Source: a virus. From it: a DNA stretch of 42,544 bases. The stretch covers positions 1-42,544 of IMG/VR virus record IMGVR_UViG_3300009703_000037. The stretch is one strand, 5' to 3'. The position numbers and the translations under genes are program-made. The first letter of the stretch is position 1, and every line of letters begins with the position of its first letter. Below are positions 33,489-40,863 of the stretch, one piece after another. The notes below the pieces were generated by a model. It searched no databases and was not told the DNA's origin. It worked only from the letters and a program-made list of their open reading frames with translations.

Positions 33489-35311
33489 TATATTAATCTT
33501 GGAGCAAAAGTATCAGAATAATTTTTTAATTCACATGAAATAATATCAAAATATGACTTAACACCCCAGTTTCCCAGCATAAGGGTAGTATAATTATCCT
33601 TTCTAGCTCTATTTGCGCTAGTATTTCTCTTGAGGTGCTGCGGTAAATCAAACGTCTGTGTTCCTTTGGCCGTACTTTTTACCTCTACCAGAGCACATTG
33701 CTTTTTAACTTGGTAGATCAGCGCGTCTTGCCCTTCTATAAAATCGATGATCGAGTCTTGGCCTATAGATTTTAAAGGTACTTTCTTATTGGAAAATTTA
33801 TTAAACTCAGAAGCATTAGCTGTGCATCTTGATGCGAACCATATTTTCTTATGGTCTATACTAGCTTGTAAGTGCTCATTGGCCTTTCTTATGTAACTAG
33901 CAGTAAATACTTGCTTAAAACATATAGCCCCATCTTCTTGATTATATTGTCTTCTGGCCTTTTTGATCATGTTTTCATAATCAAGTCCTTCAGCGTCACT
34001 GTTAAAATCTATGAACTTTAATTTTCTTTTAAACTTATCAGCCTCATTGCAGCTATCTATAAACTGATAACCGGCATTATCAATCACTACTAAAACAATA
34101 TTAAAATGATCGATAACAAACGTCATGTAATTGATATGATCTTTTAAATCTCCTCCAGCCACGGCATAGTTATGAACTAAAGTCCCAGTTTGAGTTTCTT
34201 CGTCTAGCTCTATAATCGACATAGCAAAGTAATCAGAACTAGGGCTATTAGAAAAAGATGGGTCAATTCCCATTACATATTTTTTATCTTTCGACCCTAC
34301 AATACTAGCGGTTGGAGAGCTACCATCTTCTACGGTACACTCGTGCATTTTCTTTGCACTAAAATATGAATCACTTCCGTCAGTAAACTGAGCGCAATAC
34401 TCTCTTTGAAAAACTGAGCTCGAAGAACCTCCCGATTGAGCTTCCTCAATAACTGTTTCGTCGACCATGTGATCAGGAATAGAGTCCCAAGCTAGCTGAG
34501 ATATAAAATATCTAGTATCACCAACAATGTCTTTTGAGTATATATTTGTAGTCCAGTCTTTATAAGTTTTATACAAATTCTCAAAAGTATAAGAAGCAGA
34601 AGACAATGCTATCATCTTAGAGTTATTCTTAAACTCAATTCTGTCAGACTCCTTCATCTTCCCTGACTTTATTAACTTGTCCTCCATTTCTCTTATCTTG
34701 ATTCTCTCTTTCATATCTTGAGGAGCAACCAAGAACGGCATAAGAACAGTTTTAATGATGTCTTCTGGGAGAAGCAAAAACTCATCTAGCACAAGAACGT
34801 TTGCACGAAAACCACGAATCTTTTCTCCAGACAAAGGGATAGCTGTTATAGAGCCTCCATTAATTATCCATTCGAATTGATCGTTTCTTTTTGATTTTGC
34901 ACCAAAGCACTGAGCTAAAAGCTTTGCTTCTTTTGAGTCTACGATTTTTTCTAAATTGTTAAACACAAACCTTGCAGTACGAAACGTTGGCCCAGCAATT
35001 AATATTTTTGTGTCTGGATTAAATATGCATTGAAGAAAGCAAAATATTGAAGCTGCAAAAGTTTTTCCTACGCCACGGCCCCAAACGCACATTGAAAAGT
35101 TACTCTCCATCATTCCCTTCAATGTGATTTCCTGATACGGTGCTAGCTTGATTCCTGATATCAATTCTGTGGTTAAACCAATATTAGAATTTAAAAATTT
35201 AGCTAAAGATATTTTAGCCTCTTTTCCTTCAAGCTGTCCTTTTAGCTCGCTGAGAACTTTATTGACGTCTTCAGGGCTATCAGCTTTATATTTTTCTGGA
35301 CAATACCACAT
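33488..35311 (-). CDS. terL: Terminase large subunit (packaging ATPase-nuclease)
   Basis: A 607-aa motor protein that pumps DNA into the head and cuts it. ATPase: Walker A WGRGVGKT at residues 77-84, Walker B VLVLDEF at 172-178, and a coupling-type segment MIALSSASYTFENLY near 233-247. RNase H-like nuclease: Asp350 in VMGIDPSFSNS, a second acidic strand NIVLVVIDNAGYQF near 405, and a third acidic site in IGQDSIIDFIEGQDAL near 530. All expected catalytic acids appear present and the length is normal. The start codon overlaps the stop of the preceding lipoprotein gene (TAATG). Confidence 0.95.
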   Translation of the reverse strand: MWYCPEKYKADSPEDVNKVLSELKGQLEGKEAKISLAKFLNSNIGLTTELISGIKLAPYQEITLKGMMESNFSMCVWGRGVGKTFAASIFCFLQCIFNPDTKILIAGPTFRTARFVFNNLEKIVDSKEAKLLAQCFGAKSKRNDQFEWIINGGSITAIPLSGEKIRGFRANVLVLDEFLLLPEDIIKTVLMPFLVAPQDMKERIKIREMEDKLIKSGKMKESDRIEFKNNSKMIALSSASYTFENLYKTYKDWTTNIYSKDIVGDTRYFISQLAWDSIPDHMVDETVIEEAQSGGSSSSVFQREYCAQFTDGSDSYFSAKKMHECTVEDGSSPTASIVGSKDKKYVMGIDPSFSNSPSSDYFAMSIIELDEETQTGTLVHNYAVAGGDLKDHINYMTFVIDHFNIVLVVIDNAGYQFIDSCNEADKFKRKLKFIDFNSDAEGLDYENMIKKARRQYNQEDGAICFKQVFTASYIRKANEHLQASIDHKKIWFASRCTANASEFNKFSNKKVPLKSIGQDSIIDFIEGQDALIYQVKKQCALVEVKSTAKGTQTFDLPQHLKRNTSANRARKDNYTTLMLGNWGVKSYFDIISCELKNYSDTFAPRLI

Positions 35312-35571
35312 TACTGAACTTCAATCTCATTTAAAGGAACTCTAAATTTTCTAAGCTCCGCATTAACCCTATCCTTTTCTATATTTAACTCTATCCATCG
35401 CTTTAAAGTGCTGCTTCCATGACCGTACCCCTCTGGTAAGACTACATAGTCTTTGGTCTGTATTTGAGGAGGCTCTCCCCAGCCCCAAGGGAACATTTTT
35501 CCGTTTGGAGCGTCGTAAGTTTTGCATCCGATACTCAACATCGCCAACAATACTAGTAACTTAGTTTTCAT
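35311..35571 (-). CDS. Small lipoprotein, possible outer-membrane spanin-like
   Basis: An 86-aa protein with a lipoprotein signal: MKTK, the hydrophobic LLVLLAML and the lipobox S-I-G-C with Cys16; the +2 residue is Lys, which favours the outer membrane. The mature ~70 residues have a Trp/Pro-rich start (GKMFPWGWGEPPQI) and a charged helix (LKRWIELNIEKDRVNAELRK). Size, signal and helix would fit an outer-membrane spanin subunit, but no inner-membrane partner is visible and the location between a nuclease and terminase is unusual for lysis genes. It ends in a one-base overlap with the terminase start and begins next to the preceding gene's stop, so it is translated within the packaging operon. 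Confidence 0.8.
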   Translation of the reverse strand: MKTKLLVLLAMLSIGCKTYDAPNGKMFPWGWGEPPQIQTKDYVVLPEGYGHGSSTLKRWIELNIEKDRVNAELRKFRVPLNEIEVQ

Positions 35572-36519
35572 TTATAAAAATTTCATATCGTATGCGTATT
35601 GGAGATCGATGTCCTTATACGCGCAACCTGTTGTAAAAATTTTTTCTATAACTCTCACAGACTCTTCTCTGCTATCAACAAACAAAAATTGTAACTGATG
35701 GTAGTCTTGCATTAACTCTCTTACATTATGAAATATATAATCTGGAGTAACTTTCAAAGAAGACATTTTCTTTTTTATTTCTGAAAGATAATTAAAAGAT
35801 TTGCATTCATTTAAGTTTCTTTCTACCAGAACAACTAGATAACAATCATTAAATATAGCTCTTTCTATCTCATTTCTAAATCTTGTATATCCGCCACTTA
35901 AAGTTCCTATAAAATCGTTTAAAGATTTTCTTTCTATAAAACAGTTACAACTCATTTTTAAATCACTAAATGCATAATCCCCAAAGGGAAGGGTTTCTAC
36001 CTGCATTTGGTAATTAAATTTTAGCGGCTGCTGCTCTCTCGTATCAACAAGTATAGAGTAATCCGAATCGTCTCCTTTAAAATCAGACTCTATTTTTTTC
36101 TTTGGGACAGTTTTAAATTTATTATTAAACCCTAGACTTTCACACAGTTTGTAATAGCTGCCAAAAGTCTCATTGTAAAATTGAAGCGGAGGAGCAGTAA
36201 TTGTCCTGAGTTCTATTTGAGATGGGGAAAAATTTAATTTTTTTCTTTCTTTTCTTTTTAAAAGTATTTCTTTGCAATATTTTTCAACCGTATCTTTTGG
36301 ACTTTTCTTAAGCCAAAGACGCATGTTATTTTTATTGTTGAAGTCTGAATTTAAATACTGATCTTTGTTTTTAAAGTTTATAAACTCACCAGTGTGCAAA
36401 TCTTTTCTGGGAAAATGCTTATAATAATAATCTTGGACTTTCAACTTGTGCAACTTAATGTGCGCGTGTAGCCCTCGATCATTTTTGAACTCTTTTCCAC
36501 ATTCTTTACACTTAACCAT
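35572..36519 (-). CDS. C2H2 zinc-finger / ERCC4-type nuclease
   Basis: A 315-aa two-domain protein. Residues 4-24 form a single C2H2 finger (C4, C7, H20, H24 in CKECGKEF and LHAHIKLH). Residues ~155-290 are an ERCC4/XPF-type endonuclease with all hallmark residues: VDTREQQP (D159, E162), LPFGDYAF (G180, D181), IERKSLNDFIG (E196, R197, K198, D202), then a Gly-rich turn and RFRNEIERA. The XPF family cuts at single/double-strand junctions or branched DNA. Next to terminase and a possible small terminase, it may resolve branched replication products before packaging or help cut at ends; this is inference. It overlaps the preceding gene by 8 nt. Confidence 0.88.
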   Translation of the reverse strand: MVKCKECGKEFKNDRGLHAHIKLHKLKVQDYYYKHFPRKDLHTGEFINFKNKDQYLNSDFNNKNNMRLWLKKSPKDTVEKYCKEILLKRKERKKLNFSPSQIELRTITAPPLQFYNETFGSYYKLCESLGFNNKFKTVPKKKIESDFKGDDSDYSILVDTREQQPLKFNYQMQVETLPFGDYAFSDLKMSCNCFIERKSLNDFIGTLSGGYTRFRNEIERAIFNDCYLVVLVERNLNECKSFNYLSEIKKKMSSLKVTPDYIFHNVRELMQDYHQLQFLFVDSREESVRVIEKIFTTGCAYKDIDLQYAYDMKFL

Positions 36520-37609
36520 TTATAACCTCGTCTTCGCTTAAGCCCAAGATTCTAGCTTTTACTTCATCCATTGTCGATAACCTTTGAACTTCTTCGCTAA
36601 GAACCTCTTTTCTCATTTCGGCCATCTTTAGCAGCCTTTCTCTACTCTCTTCGTCTTTCCACAATTCCACTAAATTAAGTATAGATGCGCTTTCTTTTAT
36701 CTCTTTACTAAGTCTCGTACTCCTCTTTTCTTTAAGATCATTTAATAACTTATTTTGTCTGCTGATACATTGATTATATTCTGTTTGAGCAGTACCAATC
36801 GCAGTAACCAATCCCATATTAATTCTTCTACCTTCTGTGTCATCAGCAGTCGTATCCAAAAGATTCTGAAGCCTTTCAGACCTTCTTTGAATGCTAGCGG
36901 CAATTATAACTTCGCTAGACAGCACTATATATTGATCTATTTCTTCCTGAGTCAAATCAGGCTTGTCATTAGTATATCTCACAAAGCTGCTTTCAAATAA
37001 ATCTCTGTCGCTTTGATTGGTATAACAGTTTATCTGATGGATAAATCTGTAGGTTGATAAATAACCAATTAACTTATTAATATTTTTTTTGTCCGAAGAA
37101 GTTAGTTTACTTTTATCAATGTCTCCCGGTGCATATTTTAAAACTTTTGATAAACACGCGCTAAATGTTTTAACTGGTTTATAATCATCTTCAGGAACTT
37201 CTTCTGTATTCTCAAAAGATACAATTTCATCTCCCAGTTCTTTTATATAATCATTAACGGCTCTGGTCTGTGGGTGCAGGTTTGAAATTGATGCATCATT
37301 AAAAATAGTTCTGGCTATTTCAACGCTCGACATTAGTGAAACGTTATTTTTTATAAACTCTTTATGCTCATCCGTTAAGGTAACAGACTCTTTCGGCTGA
37401 TACTCATGAGCCCCTCTAGCTTTTAAGTCATGTTCTGACAGGTACGCTTTGACTGCTCTGCCATACTTACTTCTACCGTCCTGAAGCTCGTCACTTATGT
37501 CTGGAAAAGCTATTTGAGTTAATCTTTTAATCGCCGGAGGGCTGTCTGGATTTTTGTTCCACTCCTCTAAAATTATAGCCTTCTGCTCGTCTGTGAGTTC
37601 AATGTTCAT
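36512..37609 (-). CDS. DNA-binding-like helical protein, candidate small terminase
   Basis: A 365-aa, largely helical protein. The N-terminal ~130 residues hold two similar helical units: LTDEQKAIILEEWNKNPDSP at 5-24 and LTDEHKEFIKNNVSLMSS at 77-94, each followed by a segment ending in KAYLSEH / NDYIKEL, like a duplicated helix-turn-helix domain. Residues ~225-340 are long helices (ASILNLVELWKDEESRERLL). DNA-binding domain plus coiled coil next to the large terminase is the general layout of small terminase subunits, so I propose that role without a family match. It overlaps the genes on both sides (4 nt and 8 nt). Confidence 0.6.
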   Translation of the reverse strand: MNIELTDEQKAIILEEWNKNPDSPPAIKRLTQIAFPDISDELQDGRSKYGRAVKAYLSEHDLKARGAHEYQPKESVTLTDEHKEFIKNNVSLMSSVEIARTIFNDASISNLHPQTRAVNDYIKELGDEIVSFENTEEVPEDDYKPVKTFSACLSKVLKYAPGDIDKSKLTSSDKKNINKLIGYLSTYRFIHQINCYTNQSDRDLFESSFVRYTNDKPDLTQEEIDQYIVLSSEVIIAASIQRRSERLQNLLDTTADDTEGRRINMGLVTAIGTAQTEYNQCISRQNKLLNDLKEKRSTRLSKEIKESASILNLVELWKDEESRERLLKMAEMRKEVLSEEVQRLSTMDEVKARILGLSEDEVING

Positions 37610-38310
37610 ATTATATCAATCTCGTCGTCTTTAAGTAATTTTTTTACTTTTGTTATAATAGATTTTTTAATATTTTTTATTTGCTTGTATCCGGGATTTC
37701 TATTCTTTTCAGAAGTCTTAAAGCCCATCAACTTTGCCACTTCTTCATCTTCCTTGTGGTCTATGTAAAGATATTTGTAAGCTTTCCACTCATTAGGCTT
37801 CAAGACCTCTTTCATTTTCGCATGCAAAATCTTCGCTGACTTTTCTACATCTATGGACTCTCTTGCTGACGCAGCAAAAACTTCTTGAGAATGATGCTCT
37901 AAGGGTATTGGTATCTTTGTTTCAAAAGCACTTTTTTTATTTCTTTCCCAGTTTTTATATAGAGGGCAATCACTGCATTGAGTTTTGTATATCGCGCATT
38001 TGTTATCTCCTTCGGCAGCAGCACATTTAACGCATGGTTTTACAAAATTGGAATAATTGTTTCTAATCAAGTTCTTAATTTGATTAGTTATTATCCTATT
38101 AATCCAAGGTGCTAATTTTTTGCTTTGATCATATAGATGCCACTTTTTGAAAATATGAAATCTAATTATTTGAGCGACATCTTCGAAGTCCATCCAAGCA
38201 AGAGCAGAGAGATTCCACCTATTACGTCTTTTGTATATTTCGACGTTTATATCGTCGATGACGTCCTCAAATTTAACGTCATCTTTTTTATCTGCCCCTT
38301 CTTTGGACAT
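37606..38310 (-). CDS. Phage sigma factor (T4 gp55-like late sigma type)
   Basis: A 234-aa RNA polymerase specificity factor. Region 2: WMDFEDVAQIIRFHIFKKW at 39-57, then YDQSKKLAPWINRIITNQI at 60-78 and IKNLIRNNYSNF, the core-binding and -10-recognition pattern of small sigma factors. A Cys-rich insert (C93, C96, C105, C112, C115) probably binds zinc and separates this from region 4-like helices (LKPNEWKAYKYLYIDHKE near 170, EEVAKLMGFKTS near 189). Phage factors of this kind direct host polymerase to late promoters that have a -10-like element only, which fits the single conserved GTGTA motif seen upstream of the structural genes. It overlaps the next gene by 4 nt (ATGA). Confidence 0.83.
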   Translation of the reverse strand: MSKEGADKKDDVKFEDVIDDINVEIYKRRNRWNLSALAWMDFEDVAQIIRFHIFKKWHLYDQSKKLAPWINRIITNQIKNLIRNNYSNFVKPCVKCAAAEGDNKCAIYKTQCSDCPLYKNWERNKKSAFETKIPIPLEHHSQEVFAASARESIDVEKSAKILHAKMKEVLKPNEWKAYKYLYIDHKEDEEVAKLMGFKTSEKNRNPGYKQIKNIKKSIITKVKKLLKDDEIDII

Positions 38311-38741
38311 TATTCTTCTGGCGAATTTTGCCTAGCCGAATAAAATCCAGCCTCTTTTTTAAAGTCGTCGCTTATACTTGGCTGATCAGTTTTCCTTGCT
38401 TTTTTTCTTTTTGCTTTTTTACCACTAGTCTCTGGAGCGTTAACATTATCATAAATAGTATGAGACGCTTCGCTTAAACTTTGCATAGTATGCGTATCGG
38501 GGGCTTTAACATCTATCTCAATATCCAACTCCGTCATCTCAACAGAAAAAGACTGCTGTTGCTCCTCAGTTTCTAACTCAAGCTCGACAGCTTTTTGTGA
38601 CTGCTGCTTGGCGGTTTCGGACTTTTTTTCAGAAACTGCATACCCTTCTGAAAAACTTTTTCCACAAGATTGGCAGAAATCGGGCTTTTTCAGTGTATAC
38701 ATATTTGGAGAGCCGCAATGCCTACAATATAGTTTCAACAT
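38310..38741 (-). CDS. Zinc-ribbon protein, putative transcription co-factor
   Basis: A 143-aa protein with an N-terminal zinc ribbon (CRHCGSPNMY, then FCQSCGKSFSE; four Cys at 6, 9, 23 and 26) followed by an acidic disordered middle (LELETEEQQQSFSVEM) and a Lys-rich stretch (KKAKRKKARKTDQ). Its stop overlaps the sigma gene start by one base, so the two are made together; in T4-like late transcription the sigma needs small partner proteins, and this could be such a partner. That role is inference. A CTGTATATATAG promoter variant lies just upstream, and this is the first gene of the regulation/packaging operon. Confidence 0.75.
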   Translation of the reverse strand: MLKLYCRHCGSPNMYTLKKPDFCQSCGKSFSEGYAVSEKKSETAKQQSQKAVELELETEEQQQSFSVEMTELDIEIDVKAPDTHTMQSLSEASHTIYDNVNAPETSGKKAKRKKARKTDQPSISDDFKKEAGFYSARQNSPEE

Positions 38742-38744
38742 AAT

Positions 38745-38758
38745 CTATATATACAGGT
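38745..38758 (-). promoter_or_regulatory. Putative promoter of the sigma/packaging operon
   Basis: The minus strand reads ACCTGTATATATAG in the 42-nt gap between divergent genes, 3 nt before the ATG. It is the same CTGTATATA variant as before the tail tube. If it depends on the phage sigma, sigma would control its own operon. Confidence 0.42.
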
Positions 38759-38783
38759 AAAAAGCGAAAAAACCACCTTATTT

Positions 38784-39101
38784 ATGCAGGAAGATTTCAA
38801 ATTTGAAAACACTCAAGGGGTTGAATATAAGGTATTTTTAAGAAAACCGAGGAAATGTGAAGGAATCTGCTATAATCCTATGGAGCAGGAGCCTAAAATT
38901 TACATAAATCCTAAAGGTTCAAAGGGCCTTTTAAATACTTGTATTCACGAGTTTTGCCATGCTTTTTTTTGGGACAAAACAGAGGCTCAAGTGTGTAAGT
39001 TTTCAAATACTCTTAGTAAGTTCTTATATCAACAAGGGTGGAGAAGGGACATAGCACTTGCACCAAGAAAACCAAAAACTTCTCGTAGAAAAGCTAAATA
39101 A
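38784..39101 (+). CDS. Small metallopeptidase-like protein (HExxH)
   Basis: A 105-aa protein. The motif CIHEFCHAFFWD at residues 53-64 contains H55-E56-x-x-H59, the zinc-binding and catalytic pair of gluzincin-type peptidases; KIYINPKGSKGLLNT precedes it and TLSKFLYQQGWRRD follows. This matches a group of short phage proteins annotated as metallopeptidase or SprT/ImmA-like. No third zinc ligand can be assigned with certainty (E68 is a candidate). Activity is unproven. It is transcribed rightward from the gap shared with the sigma operon and overlaps a second small plus-strand gene. No Shine-Dalgarno is visible. Confidence 0.78.
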   Translation: MQEDFKFENTQGVEYKVFLRKPRKCEGICYNPMEQEPKIYINPKGSKGLLNTCIHEFCHAFFWDKTEAQVCKFSNTLSKFLYQQGWRRDIALAPRKPKTSRRKAK

Positions 39102-39213
39102 AATCTTAAAAGAATCTTATCCCGCATGCAAAAGCGATGATAAGGATTTAGCTAGACTAGCTAACCAAGTAAATAAATTAGCTATGGAATGTGTAAGAAT
39201 TATTGGTAAATAA
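39058..39213 (+). CDS. Small overlapping gene with TTG start (51 aa)
   Basis: In another frame, starting inside the end of the metallopeptidase-like gene, an open frame of 51 codons runs from TTG (39058) to TAA. The peptide (VEKLNKILKESY, then DKDLARLANQVNKLAMECV) is a well-formed charged helical sequence. The TTG is preceded by GGAGAAGGG, a good ribosome binding site at 9-10 nt, and the frame stops just before the phoH gene from the other strand. It fills a gap that otherwise has no gene. Function unknown; translational coupling to the first gene is likely. Confidence 0.55.
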   Translation: MHQENQKLLVEKLNKILKESYPACKSDDKDLARLANQVNKLAMECVRIIGK

Positions 39214-39215
39214 TG

Positions 39216-39983
39216 TTACTTGTGGTTTTCTTTTACCTCTTTGAATTTCTTTACTAAGAATCTAACAAGGTCAGACCTCATAATATCTTCCTCTTCAAAT
39301 TTGAAAGTCCTGACTCCATTGTCTAAACTTTCCTGATCTTGAAATACATCATATAGAGAGCTAAACCCTCCTCCTTTGCTGGATTGCAGGTCTGTTTGCA
39401 TTGGGTCAGCCAAAACAAAACATTTACTGAACTTACCTAACCTAGTTAGAACAGTCATGATCTCTTTAAATGAACTATTTTGAACTTCATCAAATATAAT
39501 ACATTTAGCATTCCAACTCATACCTCTTGAGTAGTTTACTGGATACATTGAGATTCTTTCTTCCTTCTCAACCCTTTTTAAGCTTGAGGGCTCTAATAAC
39601 TCATCAAGCTTGTCCAAAAAGGGTAAATTATAGAAGTGAAGCTTTTGATTAGCGTCTCCGGGTAAATAGCCTAATTTGCTATCGGAGCTTTCTACAGCCG
39701 ATCTTATATAAACAATGTCAGAAACTTTTTTGGTGCTTAATAGTTCTAAAGCACAATAAGTAGCTATTAAAGATTTTCCTGTACCAGCGGGGCCATCAAC
39801 GAAGGCAATTTTAGTTTTTTTGTCTAAAGAAATGTCTATAAACTCTTGTTGTTTTTCGGTCCATTTTAAGGGTCTAATATTTAGTCTTTGCTTTAACTTG
39901 TCTCTTTGGTGGACTCTTGTAGAAGTGTCCTCTTTTTGAGCAGCAGTTCCGGCCTTCTTTGAAGCAGCTTTTTTAGTTGCCAT
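39216..39983 (-). CDS. phoH: PhoH-like ATPase
   Basis: A 255-aa P-loop protein. The N-terminal ~30 residues are a Lys/Ala-rich tail (KKAASKKAGTAAQKE). Walker A GPAGTGKS is at 64-71 and Walker B CIIFDEVQN at 161-169, with DIVYIRSAVESSDSKLGYLPG in between (the PhoH-specific 'R..V..G..LG.LPG' block) and KCFVLADPMQTDL near 188. PhoH proteins are ATPases with probable RNA helicase or RNA-degradation links and are frequent in environmental phages; the role in infection is unknown. All ATP-binding residues are present. It converges on the small plus-strand genes and has a GTGTA motif upstream. Confidence 0.9.
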   Translation of the reverse strand: MATKKAASKKAGTAAQKEDTSTRVHQRDKLKQRLNIRPLKWTEKQQEFIDISLDKKTKIAFVDGPAGTGKSLIATYCALELLSTKKVSDIVYIRSAVESSDSKLGYLPGDANQKLHFYNLPFLDKLDELLEPSSLKRVEKEERISMYPVNYSRGMSWNAKCIIFDEVQNSSFKEIMTVLTRLGKFSKCFVLADPMQTDLQSSKGGGFSSLYDVFQDQESLDNGVRTFKFEEEDIMRSDLVRFLVKKFKEVKENHK

Positions 39984-39986
39984 ATT

Positions 39987-40004
39987 AATTATAATTACAC
40001 TTTT
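39987..40004 (-). promoter_or_regulatory. Putative late promoter before phoH
   Basis: The minus strand reads AAAAGTGTAATTATAATT, ending 3 nt before the ATG at 39983, in the 52-nt divergent gap with the GT2 gene. Confidence 0.5.
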
Positions 40005-40015
40005 TCTTTATGTGT

Positions 40016-40030
40016 GATGTGTTATTTTTT
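40016..40030 (+). promoter_or_regulatory. Possible plus-strand promoter before the GT2 gene
   Basis: The plus strand reads GATGTGTTATTTTTT, 5 nt before the ATG. It resembles the minus-strand motif with GTGTT in place of GTGTA; a similar GTGTTAT occurs at 41704-41719 before the other lone plus-strand gene. Weak. Confidence 0.3.
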
Positions 40031-40035
40031 TATTA

Positions 40036-40863
40036 ATGAGTGGGTATTGGGACAATTTAGGAAATGGTTTTCAGGTTGTTATAAGTTCAAGAAACGCATC
40101 GTTATACCTTGAGAGATGTTTTAATAGTCTAAATAATGCATTAAATGGCGTGGATTGGATTCTACATTTCGGAGACGACGATAGTGAGGACGATACGCTG
40201 AATCGGTTTAGTCGCGAAGCGACTTCGGACGCGGGTACGGTTTCGGACGCGGATGCGATTAAGGACGCGCAAGCGTCCACGGACGCGGGCAGCTTCGGGG
40301 CAGTTCGAATCCGGGCATCGGGCGTACACATATACGCATACAAACAAAAAGCAATAAACGTCGCAAAAGCGAAAAACCGTATACTGCCCAATTTATCCAA
40401 ATATAGTAAATCCCACCCTATTATACTCTTTATGGATGCTGATGACATCATGCTTCCAGAGAGAGCCAAATTATATGATACAGCAATATCAAATAATGCA
40501 CCTTGGGTTGTAGGTTCTTGGCAAAGAGATTCGGGGCTGCATGTTAATGGCTCTATAAAGCTCCATAAGGGACATTTGGGGCCTTGGAGTACTTTATTAC
40601 ATCATGATATTATAAAGGACTATATGGACACATACGGGGCTTTCTTTTATGAAGGAGTTAGTGTGTATGAAGACATGATAACATTACGTCATGTTGAACT
40701 TATAAAACAATATACCCCCTGTTTTCATACAAGCCATGATCCCGTTCATATTCACCATAGAATACCATATTCATTGTCGCATTCTCCATCCATAGACAAT
40801 ATCCAAAAAATGGAGAAAGCTCTAGCCGCCATTGTATCAGGAAAAGACATTTATTTAGATTAG
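40036..40863 (+). CDS. GT2-type glycosyltransferase with GC-rich repeat insert
   Basis: A 275-aa GT-A fold enzyme. Nucleotide-sugar binding: FQVVISSRNASLYLERCFNS at 12-31 and the acidic HFGDDDSEDDT at 44-54. The metal-binding DxD is in PIILFMDADDIMLPERAK at 128-145, and acceptor-side ENM-like region near FFYEGVSVYEDMI. Between the two halves (about residues 60-97) there is an extra segment, rich in Ser/Asp/Ala, encoded by ~120 bp of GC-rich 18-bp repeats; in related enzymes the next conserved piece (HIYAYKQKAINVAKAKNR) would follow much sooner. The frame stays open through it. The 3' end overlaps the convergent GT92-like gene by 9 nt. Confidence 0.82.
   Translation: MSGYWDNLGNGFQVVISSRNASLYLERCFNSLNNALNGVDWILHFGDDDSEDDTLNRFSREATSDAGTVSDADAIKDAQASTDAGSFGAVRIRASGVHIYAYKQKAINVAKAKNRILPNLSKYSKSHPIILFMDADDIMLPERAKLYDTAISNNAPWVVGSWQRDSGLHVNGSIKLHKGHLGPWSTLLHHDIIKDYMDTYGAFFYEGVSVYEDMITLRHVELIKQYTPCFHTSHDPVHIHHRIPYSLSHSPSIDNIQKMEKALAAIVSGKDIYLD
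40211..40330 (+). repeat. GC-rich 18-bp tandem repeat array with hairpins, in-frame insert
   Basis: Four direct 18-bp units built on NCGGACGCGG (40225-40242, 40243-40260, 40261-40278, 40279-40296) encode SDAGTV-SDADAI-KDAQAS-TDAGSF. Two perfect palindromes are embedded: GTCGC-GAA-GCGAC (40211-40223) and GGACGC-GCAA-GCGTCC (40263-40278). By hand count 79 of the 120 bases are G or C (66%), far above the flanking sequence. It has the look of a small inserted or slippage-expanded element that keeps the reading frame. Confidence 0.88.

Noticed and set aside
40071-40469. Minus-strand open frame opposite the GT2 glycosyltransferase
   Set aside because: It is opened by the GC-rich repeat, which lacks stops in several frames; the plus-strand GT2 motifs are clear.
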